DNA of 12,104 nt from Desulfobulbaceae bacterium UBA2213 (GTDB lineage: Bacteria > Desulfobacterota > Desulfobulbia > Desulfobulbales > Desulfocapsaceae), in assembly GCA_002327225.1 (NCBI GenBank), contig DCUN01000148.1, positions 13,953 to 26,056 on the forward strand, read 5' to 3'. The translations under genes and the position numbers were made by a program. This document shows positions 6,658 to 12,104 of this stretch, piece by piece. The notes beneath the pieces are model-generated. The model was given only the letters and a program-made list of their open reading frames with translations. It was not told the DNA's origin and did no database searches. Within the stretch, counting starts at the first letter, position 1, and the number at the start of each line of letters is the position of its first letter.

Positions 6658-7164
6658 TTACCTGATTTTTGTCCCCTGATCAAGACAGTGAGAAACACAC
6701 TCGTCGCAGTTCGTTCGAGTCTTGCCCTGTTTGCAGTAGTCGGCAAAGCCTTCGAGCAGTTCGCTGCCGCCACGGGGACAGATTTTTAAGAATTCGATGA
6801 AGGAGATCATGTGGGCGATGACCTCCGGCGGGGCGGCATGTTCAACCCGGCAGGCGCCTTCTTCTGCCACACTGGGGTCGACGGCCAGAACTTCAATGAA
6901 AAATTGTTTCAGGGCAGCGTGGCGGAAGATGACACTTGCTGCCGCTTTTTTCCCCCTTGTGGTCATGGTGATGGCCTCGTACGGGGCGTAATTGATAAGT
7001 TCCCTTTTGGCTAAAGCGCGCAAGGCCTCGGTGACAGAAGCGCGGCTGACTTTCAGGCGGGCGGCGATCTCTTTGCTTCGGGCGACATGTTTCTCTTGAA
7101 TGATATGGGATATTGCCTCCAGATAATCTTCAAGACTGGCGCTGAGACTGATTTTTTTTGGCAT
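6658..7164 (-). CDS. DtxR/MntR-family metal-dependent transcriptional repressor
   Basis: 168 residues. An N-terminal winged helix-turn-helix at about 8-72 (SKEIAARLKVSRASVTEALRAL) binds DNA, and the metal-binding/dimerisation domain follows. Candidate metal ligands by family pattern are D13 and E16 (LEDYLEAI), H82 (RHAALKQFF), and E101, C105, E108 and H109 in EEGACRVEHA. That spacing matches the ancillary and primary ligands of DtxR. No SH3/FeoA-like third domain is present. Instead the tail has five cysteines (C129, C144, C153, C156, C160: ICPRGG, YC, CDECVSHC), which could bind another metal or a cluster. The ligand set suggests Fe(II) or Mn(II), but it cannot be decided. It is convergent with the selenoprotein gene and divergent from recN. 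A good promoter lies upstream; the ribosome binding site before ATG 7164 is weak. mntP further right could be a target, but there is no direct evidence. Confidence 0.9.
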   Translation of the reverse strand: MPKKISLSASLEDYLEAISHIIQEKHVARSKEIAARLKVSRASVTEALRALAKRELINYAPYEAITMTTRGKKAAASVIFRHAALKQFFIEVLAVDPSVAEEGACRVEHAAPPEVIAHMISFIEFLKICPRGGSELLEGFADYCKQGKTRTNCDECVSHCLDQGTKIR

Positions 7165-7278
7165 GGCTGGCCTGTTCCGGCGGTTAAAGAGAGTAGGGGC
7201 TGTTGTGGTGAAATGAACAGAAACGTACTGCTTGCTTTCTGACGGCCCCTGAAAAGAGAAATTATTTCTTAGCTAGTC

Positions 7279-7307
7279 AGAATAGCGTTGTTTGTCAAGT
7301 GAGTCAA
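7279..7307 (-). promoter_or_regulatory. Predicted promoter of the DtxR-family gene
   Basis: On the minus strand, TTGACT (7307-7302) and TATTCT (7284-7279) are spaced by 17 bp, a good sigma70-type arrangement about 115 bp before the ATG. GTCAAG occurs twice with 9-bp period at 7294-7299 and 7303-7308, and GCTA/TAGC form an inverted repeat at 7272-7286 over the -10. Either could be an autoregulatory site. The remaining part of the 207-bp divergent gap must also contain the recN promoter, for which I see no clear LexA-type box. Confidence 0.4.
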
Positions 7308-7371
7308 GGCGGGATAAGAAGTATGGGTATGATAATGGGTGTAATCTTGATTCTCTGTGGGGTGATAAAAG

Positions 7372-9102
7372 ATGCTGTCTGAACTGAAAGTCGAAAATCT
7401 TGCCCTGATTGAATCCCTGCACCTCCATTTTGACCAGGAAGAGGGGAGTGGCCTGGTGGTCATGACGGGTGAGACCGGTGCCGGTAAATCGATCCTGCTG
7501 CGGGCTATTCACCTGCTCATGGGTGGACGGGCGCAGGTGGACTGGGTGCGAAACGGGGCGCAGCAGTGTGTGGTGGAGGCGCTCTTTGTGGTCAATGCAA
7601 ACCATCAAGCCCTGCTCCATTCCCTGCAGGAGTCAGGATTCGGAGAAGACGGTACCGTGGTCCTCAAGAGGGTGCTCACCAGTGATGGCAAGAGCAGGCT
7701 CTATGTGAACGGCTCCCTGGCAACGGTGAAAATGGTCTCCATGCTGGCAGCAAACCTGCTCAATGTCGCCAGCCAGCATGACCATCAGCAGTTGTTGCAG
7801 CCGGCGCTTCATCTTGACTTCCTTGATTCCTTAGGCGAACACTGGGATGAACGTGCTCGCTTTTCGAGGATTTTTTCACAGTGGCAGCAGAAAAAGGAAG
7901 AACTGAGCGGGCTTCGCCGGCAGGAACGGGACAAGGAGCAGCGGCGCGATTTCCTGCATTACCAGCTGGAAGAGATACGGCAGATTGGACCGATAGCGGG
8001 TGAAGATGAAGAGCTGGCCGCAGAGAGAAAACGGCTTAAAAATGCGGATGCCTTGATTTCGCTCAGTCAGAAGGTGTATCGTTTTTTTTCATCCACCCTC
8101 GTGGACGGCATGTTTGAGGTGAGGCGGGACATGGAGCAGGTGGTTCAGCTTGATGCCGAAGTGGAAGGGCTGGCGGCCGAGCTTACCGCCTACAGCTATC
8201 AGGCCGAGGAATTTGTCAGCCAACTGCGCAGCTACAAGGATTCGCTTGCCCACAACCCGGCCCGTCTTGAACAGGTGAATGAGCGGATTAACGGTCTGCA
8301 GCACCTGAAGCGAAAATATGGCGAGACCCTTGAGGCGGTGCTTGCCTATGCGGCAGCCGCGGAAAGTGAATTGCAGCGTATCGACAATATGGATAAGAAT
8401 ATGAGTGCGCTCGAGACGGTGGTGGCCAATCTGGAAGAGGAGACAAGGCGTCAGGTGGCCGCCCTGTCGGACAGGCGTCGTCAGACAGCCGATCATCTGA
8501 CAGCGGCGATGGCCGCAGAGCTGGATTCGCTCGCCTTCAATCAGTCGGGCTTTGAGGTCCGTTTCCAGGAACAGGGACAAGGGCTGGAGGTGATAAAAAA
8601 CAATGGCTGGGACCGGGTGGAATTCTTTTTCTCGGCCAACCCCGGCGAACCGGCCAGGCCGCTGGCCAAAGTGGCATCCGGCGGTGAGCTCTCCCGTCTG
8701 ATGCTGGCCCTCAAATGTCTGCTGGCCAAAAAAGATATGGTGGAGACCGTCATCTTTGATGAGGTGGATGCGGGCATCGGCGGTGAGGCCGCTGAGGCGG
8801 TGGCCCGCAAGATCCAGGAACTGGCCACCCATCATCAGGTCTTCTGTGTCACACATCTGCCCCAGATTGCCGCCCGGGGAAACAGTCATTTTCTGGTGGC
8901 CAAGCAGATGGAGCAGGGCCGCACCCTCTCTTCTTTTTCCCTCTTGGCCCCTGAACAGAGGGTGGATGAGCTGGCGCGGATGCTGGCCGGCGACTCGGCC
9001 TCAAGCCAGACCCGTGCCTGGGCGCTCGAGCTTCTGGCCAAAGGCAGCCGCGGCCGGAAGGAAACAGAGTCGAGAAAACAGGAGACTCCGTGTCCCAGAT
9101 AA
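7372..9102 (+). CDS. recN: DNA repair protein RecN
   Basis: 576 residues, full family length. RecN is an SMC-like ATPase that acts at DNA double-strand breaks in recombinational repair. The N-terminal ATPase half begins LSELKVENLALIESL and has Walker A GETGAGKS at 33-40 and Q-loop region NVASQHDHQQLL near 131-142. The central 165-380 is a long charged helical coiled coil. The C-terminal half has the ABC signature ASGGELSRLMLALK at 435-448, Walker B VIFDEVDAGIGGEAAEAV at 460-477 and the switch histidine in VFCVTHLPQIAA at 490-501. The ATG is preceded by GGGGTG about 8 bp upstream. Its last 13 bp overlap the next gene, so the two are probably cotranscribed and translationally linked. The final 20 residues are a charged, non-conserved tail. 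Confidence 0.97.
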   Translation: MLSELKVENLALIESLHLHFDQEEGSGLVVMTGETGAGKSILLRAIHLLMGGRAQVDWVRNGAQQCVVEALFVVNANHQALLHSLQESGFGEDGTVVLKRVLTSDGKSRLYVNGSLATVKMVSMLAANLLNVASQHDHQQLLQPALHLDFLDSLGEHWDERARFSRIFSQWQQKKEELSGLRRQERDKEQRRDFLHYQLEEIRQIGPIAGEDEELAAERKRLKNADALISLSQKVYRFFSSTLVDGMFEVRRDMEQVVQLDAEVEGLAAELTAYSYQAEEFVSQLRSYKDSLAHNPARLEQVNERINGLQHLKRKYGETLEAVLAYAAAAESELQRIDNMDKNMSALETVVANLEEETRRQVAALSDRRRQTADHLTAAMAAELDSLAFNQSGFEVRFQEQGQGLEVIKNNGWDRVEFFFSANPGEPARPLAKVASGGELSRLMLALKCLLAKKDMVETVIFDEVDAGIGGEAAEAVARKIQELATHHQVFCVTHLPQIAARGNSHFLVAKQMEQGRTLSSFSLLAPEQRVDELARMLAGDSASSQTRAWALELLAKGSRGRKETESRKQETPCPR

Positions 9103-10133
9103 CGGCGCTGGCCCTTTTCTCAGGCGGTCTTGACTCGATCCTTGCCTGCCGTGTAGTGGCGGCGCAGGGAGTCAGGGTGGTGGCTATTAAATTCGTGACC
9201 CCCTTTTTTGATTATGAGCTTCTGGCCTCTCGCGAGGCCTATCAGGAAGAGGTCTTTAAAAAGTATGGGATTGAGGTGCTGCTTGAAGATCTCAGCCCCG
9301 GCTATCTTGATCTGCTCCATAATCCCCAGCATGGCTTCGGTAAGAACTTCAACCCCTGTATCGACTGCAAGATCCTCATGCTGAGACGGGCCCGCGAGAT
9401 GATGGCCCCACTCGGCGCCTCTTTTCTGGTCACCGGTGAGGTACTCGGGCAGCGGCCCATGTCCCAGCGTCGTCATACCCTGCGGGTGATCGAGCGCGAT
9501 TCCGGCGCGGACCGTCTGCTGCTGCGGCCGCTGTCGGCGAAGTTTCTCCCCGAAACGGAGGCCGAGGCCAAGGGCTGGATTGACCGGGAAAAACTGCTTG
9601 ATATGAGTGGCCGTGGCCGCTCCCGACAGATAGCCCTTGCCAGGGAGCTCGGCATTGTTGATTTTCCGAGCCCGGCCGGTGGCTGTATCCTGGCCGATCC
9701 TATCCTCAGCCGCCGGATTGCCCGTATCTATCAGGGGGATTTTATTATCAGACCCGAAGAGATTACGGTGGCTGATATCTGTCTGCTGCTGGTGGGCCGC
9801 CAGTTTCTCCTCCCCGGTGGCGGCTGGTTGATCCTTGGCCGCAATGAGCAGGAAAATGCCCGTGTCCTGACCATGGCCCAGGGGGATGACGCCCTGCTCT
9901 TCATGCCGGTCCGTCCCGGTCCGACTGCCATCCTCAGGCGACCTCAGGCTATGGTCGGACCGGTGTGGCAGGAGGCATTGCAGCTGGCGGCCGCCCTCGT
10001 TGTGCGCTTTGGCAGGAAGATACAAGAGGGGCCCCCCGAGGGAGAAGTACAGATTGCTGTGGGCAAAGAAAGACAAATCCTCACCGTTGCTCCCCTTGAT
10101 GGCGCAGTGTTTCAGGCGTGGGCGCTGGAATAG
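9090..10133 (+). CDS. PP-loop ATPase, MnmA/ThiI-like tRNA thiolation family protein
   Basis: 347 residues from a GTG start at 9090, which sits 5 bp after AGGAG (9080-9084) and within the end of recN. The N-terminal PP-loop SGGLDS (11-16) is the ATP pyrophosphatase motif used to adenylate a tRNA base before sulfur insertion. Cysteines in FNPCIDCK (C90, C93) and in PAGGCILADP (C199) match the paired-cysteine pattern of 2-thiouridine synthases such as MnmA. GEVLGQRPMSQR at 116-127 is also conserved in this group. The C-terminal part from about 215 has a regular beta-rich pattern and may be an RNA-binding domain of the NFACT-R type (from memory, not tested). Such proteins are often labelled tRNA (5-methylaminomethyl-2-thiouridylate) methyltransferase, but the sequence points to thiolation. 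The exact modified nucleotide is unknown, and it is shorter than and distinct from canonical MnmA. Confidence 0.8.
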   Translation: MSQITALALFSGGLDSILACRVVAAQGVRVVAIKFVTPFFDYELLASREAYQEEVFKKYGIEVLLEDLSPGYLDLLHNPQHGFGKNFNPCIDCKILMLRRAREMMAPLGASFLVTGEVLGQRPMSQRRHTLRVIERDSGADRLLLRPLSAKFLPETEAEAKGWIDREKLLDMSGRGRSRQIALARELGIVDFPSPAGGCILADPILSRRIARIYQGDFIIRPEEITVADICLLLVGRQFLLPGGGWLILGRNEQENARVLTMAQGDDALLFMPVRPGPTAILRRPQAMVGPVWQEALQLAAALVVRFGRKIQEGPPEGEVQIAVGKERQILTVAPLDGAVFQAWALE

Positions 10134-10204
10134 AGTGGATCTTCAGCTTCCCCCTTCGGAGTCTCGCAAGTTCGCTTACCTGAAAAAGGGAGGGAAAATA
10201 AAAA

Positions 10205-10238
10205 GTCCCCCCTTAGAAAAAGGGGGGGAGGGGGGATT
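10205..10238. repeat. G/C-run palindromic repeat (AAATCCCCCCt...CCCCCCtt type)
   Basis: CCCCCCTT (10207-10214) pairs perfectly with AAGGGGGG (10220-10227) around AGAAA, and a second G-run plus ATTT follows. Read on the minus strand it is AAATCCCCCCT, then a C-run hairpin, then ACTTTTTATTTT. This resembles interspersed intergenic repeats common in Desulfobacterota and cyanobacteria. Although it looks like a rho-independent terminator on the minus strand, no minus-strand gene ends here. On the plus strand no U-tract follows. It lies in the 183-bp gap before mntP, which otherwise shows no recognisable riboswitch. Confidence 0.5.
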
Positions 10239-10316
10239 TGCTGTACACTGAAACAATATTTTCATCCAAGTACAAATTTTAAAATGGACAATGCTGGCTT
10301 CTGAGAAATAAAGAGA

Positions 10317-10883
10317 ATGGATACACTCACCTTGATCGGCATTGCCGTGGCCCTGGCCATGGATGCCTTTGCGGTTGCCTTGGCCACCGGACTCATCTTG
10401 CCCCTGATGAACGGGCGGCATCTGTTTCGTCTGGGCTTTCATTTCGGCCTGTTTCAGGCCTTGATGCCGGTTGTCGGCTGGTTGGCGGGGATGACCTTTC
10501 AGGCATGGATTTCCGACTATGATCACTGGATTGCCTTCGGGCTCCTGGCCTTTGTCGGCGGCAAGATGATCCATGAGGCCGTGGCCGATGATGAGGATGA
10601 GGGACTGGTCCGTGATCCGACCCGCGGCTGGTCTCTGGTTATGCTGTCGGTGGCTACCAGTATCGATGCCCTGGCGGTCGGTCTGACCCTGGCCATGTTG
10701 AATGTCAGTGTCTGGATGCCGTCTCTGGTGATTGGACTGGTGGCAGGTGTCCTGACGGTGGTCGGGATGTTGCTGGGCCGGCGTATCAGTGGTGTCTGGG
10801 GGAAACGGGTGGAGATCATCGGTGGTCTTATGCTGTGTGGCATCGGGGTGAAGATCCTGCTCGAACATACCTTGTTGCAGTAA
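10317..10883 (+). CDS. mntP: Manganese efflux pump MntP
   Basis: 188 residues, the usual size for this inner-membrane Mn(II) exporter, which protects cells from manganese overload. The two internally repeated halves each carry the family motif with a membrane-embedded aspartate: LAMDAFAVAL (D16) and TSIDALAVGL (D117). About six hydrophobic segments are visible at roughly 5-27, 38-60, 70-88, 106-127, 132-153 and 165-185. A charged cytoplasmic loop (DDEDEGLVRDP) lies in the middle. GGKMIHEA at 81-88 and the C-terminal GGLMLCGIGVKIL are typical. The ATG at 10317 has only a weak purine-rich ribosome binding site (AAAGAGA). No yybP-ykoY-like manganese riboswitch was recognised upstream. A run of eight T follows the stop (10893-10900) without a clear GC stem. 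Confidence 0.93.
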   Translation: MDTLTLIGIAVALAMDAFAVALATGLILPLMNGRHLFRLGFHFGLFQALMPVVGWLAGMTFQAWISDYDHWIAFGLLAFVGGKMIHEAVADDEDEGLVRDPTRGWSLVMLSVATSIDALAVGLTLAMLNVSVWMPSLVIGLVAGVLTVVGMLLGRRISGVWGKRVEIIGGLMLCGIGVKILLEHTLLQ

Positions 10884-10954
10884 GCCGGAGTATTTTTTTT
10901 ACAAGGGAGCCTCTTATAAAATTGACCACGATGTCATCCTCTGCTTTTTCAAAC

Positions 10955-10986
10955 TGTCATTCCCGAGTTCTTGTATCGGGAATCCA
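10955..10986. repeat. Palindromic repeat ATTCCCGA / TCGGGAAT
   Basis: ATTCCCGA (10959-10966) and TCGGGAAT (10976-10983) form a perfect 8-bp stem with a 9-base loop, inside TGTCATTCCCGAG and TATCGGGAATCCA. It is a common interspersed palindrome pattern (TCATTCCCGC...GCGGGAATCC) of Gram-negative genomes. A degraded relative is at 1845-1877 and a half-like copy at 11239-11258. Confidence 0.55.
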
Positions 10987-11060
10987 TTGTAACTATTTAC
11001 CTTGATTATAGATTAACTGCTCAGATTGAAACGATATACTGACATTAACAACCGCTCAAG

Positions 11061-11183
11061 TCCCTTCCCCCAGCGGGGGAAGGTTAGGATGGGGGAGTGA
11101 GGGGGGCGCTATCGACATAGTATCTTTTTTATATCGCCTTCTTTCCCCCCTCCCAGCCTCCCCCCGTTTGGGGGAGGAGAAAG
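11061..11183. repeat. MITE-like inverted pair of G/C-run hairpins
   Basis: Left arm (11061-11108): CCTTCCCCC (11063-11071) pairs perfectly with GGGGGAAGG (11075-11083), followed by TTAGGATGGGGGAGTGAGG. Right arm (11135-11183) is the same design in reverse: CCTCCCCC (11157-11164) with GGGGGAGG (11170-11177), preceded by CCTTCTTTCCCCCCTCCCAG. An AT-rich centre of about 25 bp separates them. The whole could fold into a long imperfect cruciform. It looks like two inverted copies of an interspersed repeat, or one miniature element. Confidence 0.5.
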
Positions 11184-11238
11184 ATGGCTCCCTTGGTGAA
11201 GAGTAACAAACCATTTTCGTACGTTCAGCATGGTATGG

Positions 11239-11258
11239 ATTCCCGCCTACGCGGGGGG
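11239..11258. repeat. Short palindromic repeat ATTCCCGC-CTAC-GCGGGgg
   Basis: CCCGC (11242-11246) pairs with GCGGG (11251-11255) around CTAC, within GGATTCCCGCCTACGCGGGG. It resembles the widely distributed ATTCCCGC...GCGGGAAT repeat, with the right end decayed to GGGGGT. It lies about 55 bp before the protease start. Confidence 0.4.
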
Positions 11259-11313
11259 TATGGGTAGTTGTGACACTTAATTTGTTATTTTACAAGCCTC
11301 AAGGAAAGAAAAA

Positions 11314-12104
11314 ATGAAACACCTGACATTGATTTTTTGTATGCTTTTTCTCAGCCTTTTCAGTCAGGCGATGTATGCTGGTGAGCAATCCGCAGAGTCA
11401 TCAAGTATATTTACGGCTGTCCCGCAGATCATGGGCGGATACGAGGCGCCTGTCGGGGCGTATCCATGGATGACGGCAATTCTGGATGCCAGTGTGTCCA
11501 GTCTGTATGAGGATCAGTATTGCGGCGGGGCGCTTATTGCCTCCAACTGGGTGCTGACGGCCGGTCATTGTGTTGATGGCAAGTCGGCCAATGACATCGA
11601 CGTGGCGGTTGGTGTCCATGACCTTGCCAACTGGAGTGGGACGAGAATCCGGGTGAAAAGGATTGTCAGGCATCCGGCCTATGTAAATTTTTATGCCAAC
11701 GACATTGCCCTGCTTGAATTGAGTTCGACGTCAGCCCAGCAGCCCATCACCCTGTTCTCCGGCGTTTCCATGCAGGGAATTGACCCGACACTCCTGACGC
11801 AGATGACCACCCTTCTCGGCTGGGGACTCGTTGATACTGCGACCACCTGGTATTATCCAGAAAAATTGCAGCAGGTCAATCTGCCGGTGATTGCTGATTC
11901 GTATTGCAACAGCGCCTATGGAACCACACTGCTGAGCTCGCAGCTCTGTGCCGGGTATATCGTGGCCAAAGATGCCTGTGTCGGCGATAGTGGCGGCCCC
12001 ATGGTGCTCATAGTCGATGGCCAGTGGGTGCATGTGGGGCTTGTCTCCTATGGCGCCGGGTGCGAGGAGTCCGGCGGGTATTATGGGGTATATACCCGGA
12101 GCTC
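11314..12104 (+). CDS. Secreted trypsin-like (S1) serine protease, runs off right edge
   Basis: 263 residues are visible; the C terminus lies outside the window. A hydrophobic signal peptide covers about 1-22 (Lys-His start, Leu/Phe core, SQAMYA then GEQ), so the protein is exported. A short propeptide leads to QIMGG at 38-42, the equivalent of the IVGG mature N terminus. The catalytic triad is complete: H85 in LTAGHC, D130 in NDIALLEL and S226 in GDSGGP. D220, six residues before the serine (KDACVGDSGG), matches trypsin Asp189 and predicts cleavage after Arg or Lys. All three core trypsin disulfides can be formed: C70-C86, C198-C212 and C222-C250. ATG 11314 has AAGGAAAG (11301-11308) as a ribosome binding site. 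The residue before the mature Ile is Gln rather than Arg/Lys, so activation would not be tryptic. Related bacterial proteases can carry a C-terminal anchor such as GlyGly-CTERM, but that region is not in view. Confidence 0.92.
   Translation, partial: MKHLTLIFCMLFLSLFSQAMYAGEQSAESSSIFTAVPQIMGGYEAPVGAYPWMTAILDASVSSLYEDQYCGGALIASNWVLTAGHCVDGKSANDIDVAVGVHDLANWSGTRIRVKRIVRHPAYVNFYANDIALLELSSTSAQQPITLFSGVSMQGIDPTLLTQMTTLLGWGLVDTATTWYYPEKLQQVNLPVIADSYCNSAYGTTLLSSQLCAGYIVAKDACVGDSGGPMVLIVDGQWVHVGLVSYGAGCEESGGYYGVYTRS

Larger units (their letters stand above)
10903..11194. repeat. Repeat-rich intergenic segment bounded by AAGGGAGCC / GGCTCCCTT
   Basis: The 430-bp gap between mntP and the protease gene has no convincing gene. 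A perfect 9-bp inverted pair, AAGGGAGCC (10903-10911) and GGCTCCCTT (11186-11194), brackets about 290 bp. Inside lie a TCATTCCCGA palindrome and two inverted G/C-run hairpins (separate entries). The ends may be terminal repeats of a small non-autonomous element. No target-site duplication was recognised. Confidence 0.3.

Noticed and set aside
8089..8889. 266-codon open frame on the minus strand inside recN
   Set aside because: It lies wholly antisense to an intact RecN gene with all motifs; the peptide is His/Gly/Leu-rich with no recognisable domain. It is a GC-rich shadow frame.
9120..10076. 318-codon minus-strand open frame inside the PP-loop gene
   Set aside because: It is antisense to a gene with clear catalytic motifs and a good ribosome binding site; the composition is of shadow type.
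10134..10316. Manganese (yybP-ykoY) riboswitch before mntP
   Set aside because: I could not find the conserved loop motifs; the region is dominated by G/C-run repeat sequence.
10176..10868. 230-codon minus-strand frame across mntP
   Set aside because: The product is a low-complexity His/Gln/Asp-rich string antisense to a clear MntP; no start signal.
11268..11296. Promoter TTGTGA-N17-TACAAG before the protease gene
   Set aside because: The implied start site would fall on the Shine-Dalgarno sequence, leaving almost no leader; both hexamers are only moderate matches.
10884..11313. CRISPR array
   Set aside because: The repeats are palindromic, irregularly spaced and of different kinds; no regular repeat-spacer pattern.

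Overview
The window most likely comes from a member of the Desulfobacterota (former Deltaproteobacteria), perhaps a Desulfobulbales-like anaerobe. This rests on four things: a small SelW-type selenoprotein gene read through an in-frame TGA, hybrid and HDOD-fused sensor kinases, a DtxR-family regulator with a cysteine-rich tail, and G/C-run intergenic repeats. The placement is inferred from gene content only; no rRNA or other phylogenetic marker is present.

Left half, minus strand (1-6045). Four genes run leftward. The first is a soluble HDOD-GAF-histidine kinase, behind a good sigma70-type promoter covered by two perfect inverted repeats. It is followed 44 bp later by a soluble hybrid kinase (receiver-PAS-kinase-receiver). 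After a 165-bp gap holding a degraded palindromic repeat come a dGTPase-like HD phosphohydrolase and a ClC chloride channel that runs off the left edge. The last two overlap by 4 bp (ATGA). The two kinases look like an intracellular phosphorelay whose final output protein is not encoded nearby. By eye their DNA is clearly more AT-rich than the genes on the right.

Middle (6046-7371). A 350-bp intergenic region leads into a 71-residue SelT/SelW/SelH-family protein with a CxxU redox motif. Its selenocysteine codon is TGA at 6426-6428, followed by a hairpin suited to be a bacterial SECIS element. A conventional ORF caller misses this gene. It converges on a DtxR/MntR-family metal-dependent repressor, which is divergent from recN.

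Right half, plus strand (7372-12104). recN (DNA double-strand break repair) overlaps by 13 bp a PP-loop ATPase resembling tRNA 2-thiouridine synthases. Then come a G/C-run repeat, mntP (manganese efflux), a 430-bp repeat-rich intergenic region with a MITE-like inverted pair of G/C-run hairpins, and a secreted trypsin-like serine protease cut by the right edge.

No CRISPR array, tRNA, rRNA, transposase or phage gene was seen. The strongest single observation is the selenoprotein gene. The most system-like one is the two-kinase unit with its palindrome-covered promoter.
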